From Chlamydoabsidia padenii (lineage: Eukaryota > Mucoromycota > Mucoromycetes > Mucorales > Cunninghamellaceae): a stretch of 64,000 nucleotides of DNA. Every line of letters starts with the position of its first letter. Within the stretch, counting starts at the first letter, position 1. The translations under genes were made by a program, and so were the position numbers. This document shows positions 1-10,989 of this stretch, one piece after another. The DNA lies in contig JAIWND010000007.1 of assembly GCA_025330725.1 (NCBI GenBank), forward strand, positions 992,001-1,056,000, written 5' to 3'. A model generated the notes under the pieces. That model had not been told where the DNA came from and did no database searches. It saw nothing but the letters and a program-made list of their open reading frames with translations.

Positions 1-190
1 CCCCATATAAATCATTAAAGTAGCTTTCAAAACATATTTTTATTATAAAACATTTAAAAAACTAAAAAATATCCACATGCTAACTCTAAACTATGTTTAC
101 TTGACAAAAGGCACTAAGGAGGTCCATACCATGTTTGTCTTGTCACCACCCATCCCAGGGAATACACCAAGATCTTTTTTTTTTCCCATA

Positions 191-1480
191 TCAAACCATG
201 TTATCCAGCGCTTGTTTGAGATCAGCCAATAAATCTTCGACGTTTTCAATCCCAACCGACATGCGCACCAAGTTTTCAGTGATCCCCAAGGCTGCACGAT
301 CTTTAGGAGCCACGGCACCATGAGTCATGATACAAGGCAATTCAATCAAAGACTCCACCCCACCCAATGACTCCGCCAAGGTGATATAGTTCAAGTTGGC
401 CAAGAATCTGTTGACCTGATCCAAGTTACCCTTCACCCTAAAAGAGATCATACCACCAAACCCACGTTGTTGTTGCTTGGCCAATTCGTGATTCGGATGA
501 CTAGGCAGACCAGGATAAATGACTTGTTCGATATGAGGATTCGTTTCGAGGTATTCAGCAAGCAATTGGGCATTAGAGGCATGGCGTTGCATGCGAATTT
601 CCAGGGTCATCAGGCCACGTCGGGCTAGGAAACAGTCAAAGGCCGAAGGTACCGCACCCATCGAGTTTTGCATAAACAAGAGCTTGTCATACACCGCCTG
701 ATCGTTGGTCACCGCCATACCCATGACAACATCCGAATGTCCATTGATGTATTTGGTGACAGAATGGACGACGATATCAGCACCGAGTGCCAATGGGTTT
801 TGAAAGTACGGGCTTAAAAAGGTATTGTCCACCACGAGAAGAGCACCGTGTTCATGAGCATAGTCAGCAATGGCGCGAATGTCAATGATACGCAAAGTAG
901 GATTGGTAGGTGATTCTACCCAGACAAGCTATTATAATAGTATGGGCAGAATGAGTATTCCATTCTTTCTTCTTTTTCCTTTTCATTTTACCTTGGTGTT
1001 TTCTTTAAAGTGAGGTTTGACATTGGCAGCATCTTCTAGATCAACAAAAGTCGCTTCTACCCCATTATGAATGGCTACCTTGGTAAAGTAACGGTAAGTA
1101 CCCCCATAGACATCGTTGACAGAGATTAAATGAGCACCGGCATGAAGAGTGTTTAGAATGGTGGCAGTGACTGATGACCCAGAGGCAAAGGCAAGACCAT
1201 ATTTCCCACCTTCTAAAGCGGCCACGGCTGTTTCAAAGTTGTGTCGAGTAGGATTTCCAGACCGAGAATATTCATATCCCTAAGTATAATATAGTATATT
1301 ATTTAGTGTGTGTTCGTATATGAGGAATGGACCACTTGCCGAATGAACACCAGCAGCAGATTGTTTAAATGTCGTGGACAAGGAGATGGGAGGAATTACT
1401 GCACCACTGGAAGGATCAGGTTCTTGACCAGCGTGAATAGCACGAGTACCAAAACCAGTTGTAGAATAGGAAGGAGACAT
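191..1480 (-). CDS. CYS3: Cystathionine gamma-lyase (PLP enzyme, reverse transsulfuration)
   Basis: Exons on the minus strand are 1340-1480, 992-1279 and 191-928, giving 388 residues, the usual size for the family. The enzyme cleaves cystathionine to cysteine, 2-oxobutyrate and ammonia in the cytosol. The Cys/Met-metabolism PLP fold is clear: YEYSRSGNPTR at residues 49-59, FASGSSVTATIL in the PLP-phosphate region, VVDNTF with Asp177, and the Schiff-base lysine in HSVTKYINGH (Lys202). I chose the ATG at 1480 because the slightly longer frame only opens with TTG. Intron 1 (1280-1339) has a GC donor, TCG/GCAAGT; no GT donor keeps the frame there. It is divergent from the Tsr4 gene across 227 bp. 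Cystathionine gamma-synthase is a close relative, but the C-terminal part and length look more like the lyase. Confidence 0.9.
1280..1339 (-). other. GC-AG intron in the cystathionine gamma-lyase gene
   Basis: The donor is GCAAGT and the acceptor is TTAG. Removing it joins GVHS to GYEYSRSGNPTR, the expected family sequence. GT donors nearby (GTGGTC, GTCCAT) give an immediate TGA. Confidence 0.85.
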
Positions 1481-1628
1481 GAGAAGAGACAAGAAAGAAA
1501 AAGAAAGAAGAATTCATGCCATGAATACCTTGGTTTTTTTTTTTTCAATAAAAAAAAATCCCACAGTCTAGCCAATCAGGTTCGTTCCCACCAATGATGA
1601 CATTACTCGTTTCAGATATCCTGACTGA

Positions 1629-1642
1629 GCGGGATTTGAAAA
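1629..1642 (+). promoter_or_regulatory. GCGGGATTTGAAA element between two divergent genes
   Basis: GCGGGATTTGAAAA lies 65 bp before the Tsr4 ATG and about 150 bp before the cystathionine gamma-lyase ATG. It is one of many copies of the same motif in this window. Function is inferred from recurrence and position only. Confidence 0.5.
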
Positions 1643-1707
1643 TGTGGACTCTAATGTAAAAAGCTCCTTTCAAAAAAATTTTCTTTTTCCTTCACTCTTT
1701 CACCATA

Positions 1708-3085
1708 ATGTCACCGCAAAAGAAACCCAATGACCCAACATCCTCTACTTTATTAGGTGTACCAGATGGAACAATCTCAACCGACGACGATACTGATCCT
1801 TATCTTACCAAGCTTGGAGGTTTACCGGTAAAGTTTAAAAAAAAAAAGGCACAAGTGTCTCACAAAAAAAAAAATTATTCACCAGTTTGTTTCATTCTAG
1901 GTATGGTTAAATGATAAAACCCCTCCCAGTGACTATTGTAAATGTCATGTGTGTGGTGGTTGGCTCTACCTTTTATGTCAAAGTTATATTCCTCTTCCTG
2001 ATTCGGTGTATCACAGAGTGATCTATATTTTGGCATGCAACCGGCGTAGCTGTATGCGAAAAGAAGGAAGGTAAGTCCTGCACTGATTAAAAAAAAAAAA
2101 GACCTCCCCCATCAACTCATATTACTCTGTTTTTTTTAAAAAAAAAATGTGTAGTTTCTCGGTTATACGGTCACATATGGTGGATGAAGAATACCTCAGG
2201 GCACAACAACAAAAGGAAGAACAAAAGAAGAAACGGGAAGAACAAAAGAAGGCATCTCCTGGATTTGGTACACCTCAAGGATTCCAGGTAAGGAAATTCG
2301 ATTACAAAGAGATGGTAATAGTCATTGACATTTATTTTTCACACATCAAGTTAGGGGACCTTTGGGGTGGAAGCAAATCCTTTGGAAGCAGCACAACAAG
2401 CGGATTCGGAATGACGGCAAAACCAGCAACGGAAACATTAGCCGAACGATTAGGAAAACTACAGATCGACAAGAAGGAGGAACACAAACCCAAATTATCC
2501 ACGGAACCACCTGTGACGACTAGCGACCTACCCTCCTTTCCCGCCGAATACCTCTACATCACACCGGAAAACACCGAAAACACTAAAGAACTAGAGTTTG
2601 ACATGTCGCGTTATCAAGAGTACTTGGATCTCGAATCGGTAGATGATAATGACACTGACGGTACATGGGCGAACGAACAATACGAAAAGGATCAATTACC
2701 ACGTGGGGTCGATAAACAATTCAAGAAATTCATGGACCGTGTTGCTTGTGAACCAAGTCAATGTATTCGATATGAATGGGATGGATTACCACTGTTTTAT
2801 CAATATGCGGAAGGAAATCAAGGTGGGTCGTGCGATGCTTGTGGTGGGCCTCGGGTATATGAAATGCAACTGATGCCAAATGTCTTGTCGATTTTACCCA
2901 CTGCGGAATATGCTGCTGCCACTGATACTCCTTTGTCAACAACAAAGACTTTGGAAGGTATGAATGTGGGTATGGAATTTGGTACGGTATTGGTCTATGT
3001 CTGTAAGAATGACTGTCATCCTGGTGATACCCATGATACAACTTTTGTCAAGGAATCGGCAGTCGTCCAGTATGAATTAGATTAG
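1708..3085 (+). CDS. TSR4: Tsr4/PDCD2-like ribosome-assembly chaperone
   Basis: Exons are 1708-1827, 1901-2070, 2155-2287 and 2351-3085, giving 385 residues. Family members act as a dedicated chaperone for ribosomal protein uS5 (Rps2) during 40S maturation. The N-terminal zinc-binding part contains CKCHVCGGWLYLLCQ (residues 53-67) and a second Cys pair in ACNRRSC. A charged, Gln/Lys-rich linker follows. The C-terminal PDCD2 domain has CDACGGPRVYEMQLMPN and ends near VYVCKNDCH. Intron 3 (2288-2350, 63 nt) is a multiple of three without a stop, so a retained form would stay in frame; I treat it as an intron because it starts GTAAGG, has a TTGAC branch-like site and encodes an unrelated hydrophobic stretch. 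The exact acceptor (CAAG before TTAGGG) is chosen to keep the frame. Confidence 0.85.
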
Positions 3086-3434
3086 CTTGTTTTTTTTTTA
3101 GCATAGTATTTAAATCTTGTATAGAAATAAAGTAAAATAAAACATTATCATGATCATTAGTCTCTTTGTTTTGTAGACAAAGTGGGGTTTGTGTATTCAT
3201 TCCCCGCTATTCATGCTTGCTTGCCATATTTTACATAATAAAGACAAATTATATTAAGATCAGAAGATTTGGTTTATTTGCGTATATACAATAGTACATG
3301 ATAAAAATGAAGAATGAATTGATGGGAAGTAGAAAGGGGATGATTAAGTTAAAGGGGAGGGAAGGATGAAATGATGAGTGTAATAGGATAAATCACCAGC
3401 CAAGATGGTGGTGGTGTTCATAATGTTAAAGTAT
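3086..3434. other. Convergent 3' region between Tsr4 and Alb1 genes
   Basis: AT-rich DNA with several AATAAA-like signals near 3125 and 3236 for the two converging transcripts. I see no coding signal. Confidence 0.6.
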
Positions 3435-3958
3435 CTAATACATACCACCCAAAGTAGTACCAGGTCCAGCGGCAGAAGCAGCAAGGATTTCTTCAGGAAT
3501 GGTGACCACTACTCGTCGTTTTTCACGAGGCACTTCAACAACATCTATCAAAACAGATCCAGTTAATTAATACACAACACAAGAATGAGTAAATTAAAGG
3601 ATCCTTACCCTTCATTTCTTCTTCCACCTCGATGAGTCCTCGGCCGGCCAAATAGTTCTTTTCCTACAAAATAAAGAAAATGTCAGTCATCCTAGATCCA
3701 ACAACAACTTGTTTTATATCATATTACTTACATTACGTAAAGCCTTTTCAATCTTCTTTTGCTTCTTTCGTGACAAGTTCTTACTGGCGGTGACAGCAGG
3801 AGCAGGTTTGGATGCGGCTCGTTTAGCCTTCTGTTGCCGTCTTCTCTTTTCAAGACTAGCGCCCTTGACTAATAAAAACAAGGAAACGGTTAATCATTGT
3901 CATTCATATTGGTTTCATATACCTTACCTTTGTTCATATTGCTTTTGCTGATGGCCAT
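3435..3958 (-). CDS. ALB1: Alb1-like ribosome biogenesis protein
   Basis: Four exons (3928-3958, 3732-3868, 3609-3663, 3435-3544) give 110 residues, and phases agree at every junction. Yeast Alb1 is a shuttling pre-60S factor that works with Arx1. The match rests on a basic block LSRKKQKKIEKAL, similar to the LSKKRAKKIERNL block of the yeast protein, and on the C-terminal GPGTTLGGMY, which mirrors its GQGTTLGG end. The rest is a Lys/Arg-rich N terminus and a short acidic stretch (EVEEEMKD). It is shorter than yeast Alb1 (about 175 residues). It is divergent from the Zpr1 gene with 199 bp between start codons, so the two may share a promoter. The call rests on short motifs. Confidence 0.75.
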
Positions 3959-4157
3959 GGTATATCGATCGATTCAGATAATTTAGAGAGAGAGAGAGAG
4001 AAAGAAGAAAAAATCTGTTCAGAGAGTTCCCTTTTTTTGCAAAAAGTGGCTTTTTCAACTTTTGAAATTCCGCCAGCATCGACAAAACGTCCAAGCAAAA
4101 AAGTTTCCTTCTTTTTCCTTTGCATTTCTAATCAATACTGCAACTAAAAAAAAAAAA

Positions 4158-4575
4158 ATGACAACGACTACCAATGGACAAGAACCGCTCTTTGTCGACC
4201 TCCACGATAATAGCAAACCCACTGAAATTGAAAGTTTGTGCATGTCGTGCGAACAAATGGTAAATAATGAAAAGACCTACTTGTCCAGTTACTGACATTT
4301 GATTATTAATAGGGAACCACTCGCTTCCTCTTCACCAAGATTCCTCACTTCAAGTAAGTCATTGTTATTTAAAAATACTAGTGTCCAACTCGTTTTTTTT
4401 TTTAAAAAAATAGGGAAGTGATTGTTATGGCTTTTGAATGCCCTCACTGTGGTCTCCGCAACAATGAACTTCAAAGTGCTGGTTCCTTCAACGAAAAGGG
4501 TCAAACTGTCAGCTGTAAAGTGAATGGAAAAGAGGTAAAAGAAGAGAAAAAAAAATTGACGATCGAATACTCACT

Positions 4576-4609
<34 letters not shown>

Positions 4610-5316
4610 CAGGACTTGGATCGACAATTGGTGAAATCTGACTTTGCATCAGTCAAATTCGAAGAACTCGATGTGGAAATTCCTGCCAACAACCGTCGTG
4701 GATTATTGACAACGGTGGAAGGATTGGTGGGTAATGCGATTGATGATTTATCCCAAGGTCAAGCGGTCCGTAAACACATGGACGAAGACCTCTACAACAA
4801 GATTCAAACTATTATTGATACATTGACATCTTACCAAGAAGGACAACAAGCATTCACCATGACCATTGATGATCCCTCGGGTAACTCTTATATCGAAAAC
4901 AGATGTCTTCCTGCTCAAGATCCTCAATTGACACTCCGATGGTATATCCGTACACCTGAACAAAATGCCACTCTTGGTTTATCCAACGATCAATCTGCTG
5001 CAGATCAAGCTTTGGCTGCTCATGGTGATGATGATGAAGCCCCTGAAGTTTTGACCTTCCCTGCCAATTGCTCCAACTGTAACTCACCTAGTGAAACCAA
5101 CATGCATGTTTTGGATATCCCTCATTTCAAGGAAGTGGTTATCATGGCTACTAACTGTGAACACTGTGGATACAAGAGCAATGAAGTCAAGGCTGGTGGT
5201 GCTATATCTCCCAAGGGTAAACGAATCACACTCAAGATCACTGATGCTGAAGATTTGTCTAGAGATATTTTAAAGGTAAAACAGAAAAATAAATGAGGGT
5301 TAGGTACTCATCTTTA

Positions 5317-5350
<34 letters not shown>

Positions 5351-5729
5351 GTCGGAAACTTGCGGTGTATCCATCCCAGAAATCAACTTGGAATTAACTC
5401 CTGGCACTTTGGGTGGTCGATTCACTACAGTGGAAGGACTCTTGCGACAAGTACATACCGAATTGGAAGAACGCGCCTTTTCACATGGTGATTCTACTAG
5501 TGAAGATGCCAAGGCGAAATGGGACTCCTTCTTGGCCAGTTTGAACCAAGTTGCTGATGGCAGTCGATTGGACGTGACTTTGGTGGTGGATGATCCTCTT
5601 TCTAACTCATATCTTCAAAACCTCTATGCTCCCGATGATGATCCAGAAATGACCATTGAAGAATACGAACGTAGCTTTGAAACCAACGAAGATTTGGGCC
5701 TGAATGATATGCAAGTCGAAAATTATTAG
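4158..5729 (+). CDS. ZPR1: Zpr1 zinc-finger protein (eEF1A folding chaperone)
   Basis: Exons are 4158-4259, 4313-4353, 4414-4534, 4613-5275 and 5352-5729, giving 434 residues. Zpr1 has two tandem modules, each a CX2C-X25-CX2C finger followed by a ZPR1 beta-domain; it helps fold translation factor eEF1A. Finger 1 uses Cys28, 31, 57 and 60. Finger 2 uses Cys241, 244, 270 and 273. Both fingers carry the IPHFKEV signature, and each module has GG(or RG)-TTVEGL followed by DDPSGNSY or DDPLSNSY. Intron 3 (4535-4612, 78 nt) contains a TA repeat and is open in frame. Intron 4 holds an ATT repeat. An A-rich stretch lies directly before the ATG. Confidence 0.95.
4578..4607. repeat. TA dinucleotide repeat in Zpr1 intron 3
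   Basis: About 14 TA units within an intron. If retained it would be translated in frame as alternating Tyr/Ile. Confidence 0.85.
5316..5350. repeat. ATT trinucleotide repeat in Zpr1 intron 4
   Basis: A run of about 11 TAT/ATT units immediately before the acceptor AG. Confidence 0.85.
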
Positions 5730-6220
5730 ATTAGATTAGGTTATGTATGTATGTATGTGTGTATGTATGTATGTATGTGGATTCTTTTTTTTTTTTTCAT
5801 ATATATATATAATAAAGTAATGGTATTATTTAGTATTAAAATGAACTAGTTTATTGGATATTTGATGTGTAAGTAGGACAAGATAGTGAACATACGATGT
5901 TTTTTTTTTTGGGTGGTACTTAAGCCCCGCGGGAGTTTTTCCCAAGCTTTACATGACCCTTGCCCGTCTATTTAATCTATCAATAGGTCTTATAGATAAA
6001 GTAAAGAAAAGAAGAAGCTATGTTGAAAGCAGAAGGGGGAGAGGTATCTCGTCAAAAGAAAAAGACGTTCTCCTGTAGAGACATGTCTGTCATGCATTAG
6101 GGGTTGGGTTTGAAAAAAGACACATAAAATCTAGCGGAATTAATCTTTTTTTCCCTTTCTTTCTCTTTTTCTTTTTTTTTTTTTTTTAATCCACCTCCCT
6201 ACTCTTTACCTTGTATTATC
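5730..6220. other. Intergenic region Zpr1-Cox5 with GTAT repeat and Cox5 promoter
   Basis: Holds a GTAT-type microsatellite (about 5742-5778), an AATAAA signal near 5811, and a pyrimidine-rich leader (about 6150-6190) before the Cox5 ATG. GGGTTTGAAAAAA at about 6106-6118 resembles the recurring promoter motif. No gene seen. Confidence 0.55.
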
Positions 6221-6835
6221 ATGTTACGCTCTACTCGTTTGGTAAACAATATGACTCGTGTTATGGGTATTCGTCATAATTCGAACGTGGCCGTTCAAGA
6301 CATTCCAAAGAAATGGACAACGTTATCGTCAGCCGAACAAAACACGATTGGAAAACAACTCGAAGAATTGCAAAAACGGGACTGGACTCAACTAACCAAG
6401 GATGACAAGGCTGCTTGTTGTAAGTAGGATCTTTTTTTTTTTTCACTCTTGCCCTTTTCTCCTACTAACGCGTTTCTTCTTTTATTCAATACTAGATTAT
6501 GTTGCTTTTGGTCCTCATGGTCCTCGCGAGCCTATTCATAAAGAAGGTAATGCCATCAAGGTGCTTGGTGGTGTCGGTGCGGTATTAGCGGTCTCTTATG
6601 CTCTCTTCCATGTTGCTCGTATTAAAGGTAAGTTCATGTTACCGGGACTTTTTTATTATTATTGCTAATACCATACATTCTCTTTTATCTCCGTGTAGGT
6701 CAAGAAACCCCCATTACAAGAACAAAGGAATGGGAAGAAGCTACTAATGAATACCTCAAAAGTCAAAATTCCAATCCCATCTCTGGTATCTCTTCTGAAG
6801 GCTACAAAGGCTCTGGATATGTCACTAGTAAATAG
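6221..6835 (+). CDS. COX5: Cytochrome c oxidase subunit 5 (COX4/COX5 family)
   Basis: Exons are 6221-6419, 6496-6627 and 6699-6835, giving 155 residues. This is the nuclear-encoded complex IV subunit called Cox5 in yeast and COX4 in animals, located in the mitochondrial inner membrane. Seen here: a basic, Arg-rich N terminus fitting a mitochondrial presequence (MLRSTRLVNNMTR), a matrix domain with IPKKWTTLS, the family motif YVAFGPHGPREPI at residues 68-80, one membrane span at about 87-107, and an intermembrane-space tail with TRTKEWEEATNEYLKSQNSNP. The last block closely parallels the end of yeast Cox5. Confidence 0.92.
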
Positions 6836-7280
6836 TTTTAATTATTTTTATTATTATTACGCCCATTCTTTGCGTTTATACAAATAAAAAAAAAAATGTT
6901 GTTTAGATTCTACTCTACCTTACGTGTTTGAAGTGACTGTGTGCATGGTGTGACATGGATGTATACGAACATGATTGGATTCACTCTATTGTCATTTTAT
7001 AGGGACAGTAACACATAATAGCACTCATCTGATTGACTCTTCTTTTTTTTTTTTACAATGATGGTTATGGGTGGGGGGTCATTATGCAAAGGGTAACACC
7101 GCGGCATTTTAATTTCAAATACCGGTCTTTCGGGATGACTTGCCCCGCAGTGGACCTGGATTTGCATGAGCACCTCCGGGGTTTGAATCATCTCACCTGA
7201 AAAAAACTTTCGGCGCCTGGATTTGTTTTTTTTTTTTTCCTTCTTTCTCTCTCTTTTTTTTTTTTTTTTTTACCTTGATC
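6836..7280. other. Intergenic region with MetAP1 promoter
   Basis: AATAAA near 6882 serves Cox5. The MetAP1 side has CCGGGGTTTGAATC at 7176-7189 and a T/C-rich leader up to the ATG. No further gene seen. Confidence 0.5.
7176..7187 (+). promoter_or_regulatory. GCGGGATTTGAAA-type element upstream of MetAP1
   Basis: CCGGGGTTTGAA, 93 bp before the MetAP1 ATG. A reverse-oriented relative, TTTCAAATACCGG, lies at 7113-7125. Confidence 0.4.
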
Positions 7281-8909
7281 ATGACCGAAGTAGCTACTAA
7301 TACGTGTGCCTCATTAGAGTGCAGCAATATTGCGAAACTCCAATGTCCTACTTGTGTCAAGCAAAACCTTGTCGATGGATCCTTCTTTTGCTCTCAAGAT
7401 TGTTTTAAAAAGGCTTGGGTAAGTAATGAAGATTGTTGATTAATGTTTACTGATCTTCTCTTCTTTTTTTTTGGTTAGGGCTCACATAAATCTAACCATT
7501 CGTCGTCGAAAAGTAAGCAGTATAATATATATTGACTTTAGGGAAAGAGCTCACCTTTGTTTTTGTAATATCTCTGTAGAGTTGTACGATCCATTCCCTA
7601 CGTATAACTATACAGGACCTCTTCGAGCGGTGTATCCATTGTCTCCACGCCGCAAGGTGCCTGACCATATCGAAAAACCCGATTACCATCACACTGGTAT
7701 TCCAAAGTCTGAATTCGCTCAATCTCGGGGTACTGCTATTCAAGTGTGTAACGAAGAAGAAATCAAGGCGATGCGGGAAGCTTGTAGGGTAAGTGACAAC
7801 TCCCTATTAACACTTGAACTAGATATTAACTCGTCATTGTAGATCACTCGAGAAGTCCTTGATGTTGCTGCCAAGGCCATTCGTGTTGGTATCACCACTG
7901 ATGAATTAGGTAAATCGACCTCGTTTTATATGTAATGCCAGAAAGAAAAACTCATCTCACGTCTTTTTTTTTTTTTAATAGATCGTATTGTCCATGAAGC
8001 TACCTTGGAACGTGATGCTTATCCTTCGCCCTTAAACTACAACTTTTTCCAAAAGTCATGTTGCACGTAAGTCCGAAAAAAAGTCCTGACCTCTCTAACG
8101 AGACTCACTAATGGCTATTCTTTAGGTCCATCAATGAAGGTAAATCAAATATGAGAGTCATAAATCGATAATCGACTTTTTTTTTAACCTGTGTATTCCA
8201 TGATAGTGATTTGCCATGGTGTACCTGACCAACGTCCTCTTGAAGATGGTGACATTCTCAATCTAGATGTCAGTTGTTACTACAAGGGATTCCACGGTGA
8301 CTGTAATGCGACTTATTTGGTTGGTAATGTGGACGAAGTGGGCAAGAAACTGGTACAAACTACAAAGGAATGCTTAGATTTGGCCATTGCTGCAGGTAAA
8401 GGGATAAATCTTTTTTTAAAGGGGGTTCAAACTGACAACTTTTATATCTTGTAGTGAAACCTGGAGCTCGGTATCGTGATTTTGGTAAAATCATTGAAGA
8501 TCATGCAACAAAGAATGGTTTCTCTGTGGTACGTGCTTTCTGTGGCCATGGTATCAATCAACTCTTCCATTGTTTACCCAATGTCCATCATTATGCAAGT
8601 AAGTCGCTAATAGATCATCCCTTCACCCGCCACTATTATACTAACTCAATCTATTAGATAACAAAGCTGTAGGTATCGTTAGACCAGGTCACATTTTCAC
8701 CATCGAACCAATGATTTGCGAAGGCGAACATAAGGAACAATTATGGTAATCTTATTTCGGACGAACCATACAGTTACTGATTGTTATTTTTTACACATAT
8801 ATAATCTAGGCCTGACTCTTGGACTGCTGCCACTATAGATGGTAAACGAAGTGCCCAATTCGAACATACCTTACTGGTTACCGAAACCGGCGTGGAAATC
8901 TTGACTTGA
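7281..8909 (+). CDS. MAP1: Methionine aminopeptidase type 1
   Basis: Ten exons (7281-7418, 7479-7512, 7580-7788, 7843-7909, 7982-8066, 8126-8139, 8207-8395, 8455-8598, 8658-8745, 8810-8909) give 355 residues. The enzyme removes initiator Met from nascent chains on ribosomes. The N-terminal MYND-like zinc region has Cys9, 14, 22, 25, 37 and 41 and an H-X3-H pair, typical of the ribosome-binding MetAP1 extension. The pita-bread catalytic domain shows His186 (ICHGVPD), Asp203 and Asp214 ([15 protein letters not shown]), His277 (CGHGI), Glu310 (TIEPM) and Glu341 (QFEHTLLVT), the full metal-binding set. Exon 6 is only 14 nt but is needed to join CCTS to INEVICHG. The 5' side carries a motif of the recurring promoter type. 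Confidence 0.95.
8126..8139 (+). other. 14-nt micro-exon in MetAP1
   Basis: GTCCATCAATGAAG, flanked by TTTAG and GTAAAT. Skipping it shifts the frame and removes conserved residues before VICHG. Confidence 0.85.
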
Positions 8910-9716
8910 TACTTTGCATTGTTGGAACTTTTTTCTTTTTTTTTTTTACATACATATAAAATAGTTTATACATATTTATCTTACACCTCACCTATTTATT
9001 TGAATGTATGTTTTGATAATAAAAACAAGTGGACTCGGTGATATAATTATGATCTTCTTTGGTGTGGGTATGATGAAGGATAGTTTGATCTGTCTGCATT
9101 GATGAGAAACAATATTCGGCAAAGTCGGATCATCGGGATTTGAAATACTCTCATCCCTCTACTCCCCTCCATCACCATAAAGACCATATGCCTACAAGGT
9201 ATACAACATGCTAATACTCCTTCTGTTTTGCTCAACCTATGTAGATGATATACGGCATGTGGTTTTCGCTTTGTTCTGCACAATAAACGCCCACTTTAGC
9301 TGGGCTTCATTTCATATGCAAATAAACTCTTAGTTCCATTTTTTATATTAATGGACTCATAATAAACTGGGTCATCCATCCATCCATTGGTCAGCTCTGT
9401 ACTATTATAAAATCATGCATTAACTTTTTCTATACTATGTTCACCTGTATACATCAAACGCATTCGGTTCGGCTCACTGTTAGTCGTTTCGATTTGTGTA
9501 ACCAATACGTCAAGCATTCCCAAAATAGAAAAGTGCATAAAGTTAACATATATCCCGAACCTTAAAACGCAAAGTTTATATAATGTTGAAACAAAGAGAC
9601 ATCAACAGGAGAAAGAATTCCCCACTGTCACTTTTTTATTTATTTATTTATTTATTGTAAATACAGTTATATCAAGATACAAGAGAGGGAAAGGTATGTA
9701 CACATATCAAGCATGC
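8910..9716. other. Convergent intergenic region, no gene seen
   Basis: 807 bp between the 3' ends of MetAP1 and the CipC-like gene. It contains a copy of the recurring motif, TCGGGATTTGAAA at 9133-9145, which is not near a start codon, and a TTTA repeat at about 9635-9656. Short frames here show no recognisable protein. Confidence 0.6.
9635..9656. repeat. TTTA tetranucleotide repeat
   Basis: About five TTTA units just 3' of the CipC-like gene. Confidence 0.8.
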
Positions 9717-10043
9717 TTAAAACTTGTAACCAGTTTCGTTAGAGTAGAGCTTTTCGGCTTCTTCCTTGGCGTGGTGCTTGGCCTTTTGTTTGTCGATCCA
9801 GTTCATACCCTTGGATTCAACGAAACCATCAACGGAGGCAGAGGCGAAACCAGCGAGGAGTTCCTTGGCAAGAGCATGGTCGACTTCTCCACCTTGTTCC
9901 TTCTTTTTCTTGTTCAAGAGGTGGAGAGCTTCAAAACCGGCGGCACCAGCAAGGAGTTCATGGGTCCATTCGGCCTTGTGTTCTTGTTCATTAACCTTGT
10001 CAATTTGTTGGAGACGGTTGTAAGTTTCTTCGTGGTGAGTCAT
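9717..10043 (-). CDS. CipC-like antibiotic-response protein (DUF3759 family)
   Basis: Single exon, 108 residues. It resembles Aspergillus CipC, a small cytosolic protein induced by concanamycin and often highly expressed; its biochemical role is unknown. Visible features are MTHHEETYNRLQQ, the family-type EHKAEWTHELLAGAAGFEAL block, a Lys-rich hinge (LNKKKKEQGG), HALAKELLAGFASASVDGF, and a C-terminal helix with many His/Lys/Glu. The ATG at 10043 is preferred to an in-frame upstream one because the protein then begins at the conserved block. TCGGGATGTGAAA lies 74 bp upstream. Confidence 0.8.
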   Translation of the reverse strand: MTHHEETYNRLQQIDKVNEQEHKAEWTHELLAGAAGFEALHLLNKKKKEQGGEVDHALAKELLAGFASASVDGFVESKGMNWIDKQKAKHHAKEEAEKLYSNETGYKF

Positions 10044-10117
10044 GTTTGAATATATAATAAAGATGGAGAGAAAAGGAATGCATTGTGGATGCATGCTTAT
10101 ATAGTTTTTTTAGAAGG

Positions 10118-10130
10118 TCGGGATGTGAAA
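10118..10130 (+). promoter_or_regulatory. GCGGGATTTGAAA-type element upstream of CipC-like gene
   Basis: TCGGGATGTGAAA, 74 bp upstream of the minus-strand start codon. One mismatch from the consensus. Confidence 0.4.
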
Positions 10131-10989
10131 TCCATGCAGGAACAAGTCTCGCCGCCTTTCTGATTTCTTATGGTAAAGCTCATGATGCTTGATACTTTTT
10201 TTTTTTTTTCGATCTAAAAATGTCGAGACAATATCATCTAGGCCTAATTTATCATTTGCTCCGTTTTGGTTCAAACGTCTCCGTAGGACTCTTTTGTCGG
10301 GTTCCTGGTTTTGTTCGCGTGTGTGCATGAATGGTTCAAAGGTGGGTCATCAAAAGGAATCATCACAACGACAGTCTACATATTCATTATCAATAACAAT
10401 GACGTTTGTGCTCAGCCAACTTTTTTTTTTTTATTCGCGACGGTGTGTGTATGTACTTTATCGTCATGAGTGTAACATGGAAAGAAAGAGTGGGACAGCA
10501 GTTAGAACTAATTTAGTCCACTATAATGTACGATGTGCTTTTTTTTTTTTTACCCTACTCATTATTATAATCCTCAATAAAGCAATTAAGCAGTTAGGCT
10601 GGTAAACGGAAAGAGGACGTCGCTTTCACCATGTTCCAACGACCAAGAAAAAGAAAAAAAAATGGTACGTATAGTATTATATTTTCGAATCCCGACAATG
10701 GTGATGGTGCTGTGTCCCCATTTCTTTTTGGCGATATGAAAATTTGCACCAAGTGTTACCTTCTCCTAATCGAACTTCCTTTTAAGCATAATCAAGTTAT
10801 GATATACTTAGTATCTTGCAGAAGGAACCCGTATGAAGAGCCAAAGAAAGACAAAACTGTGAATGATCTTCGAACCCTCCGTGGTAATCTTCGCATTAGC
10901 GGGATACTACATTAATAGGCGCGGTATTCGGTGTTTGAAAATGAAATTTCCTTTCGTCCAGAAAAAAAAAAAAAACTTCATCGCAAAGG

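Noticed and set aside
9717..10049. Plus-strand frames over the CipC-like gene
   Set aside because: They are shadows of the CipC-like coding region on the minus strand, which has the recognisable family sequence.
10631..10915. 94-codon open frame
   Set aside because: Sequence is not protein-like after the first basic residues and contains a motif relative; no supporting splice or homology signal.
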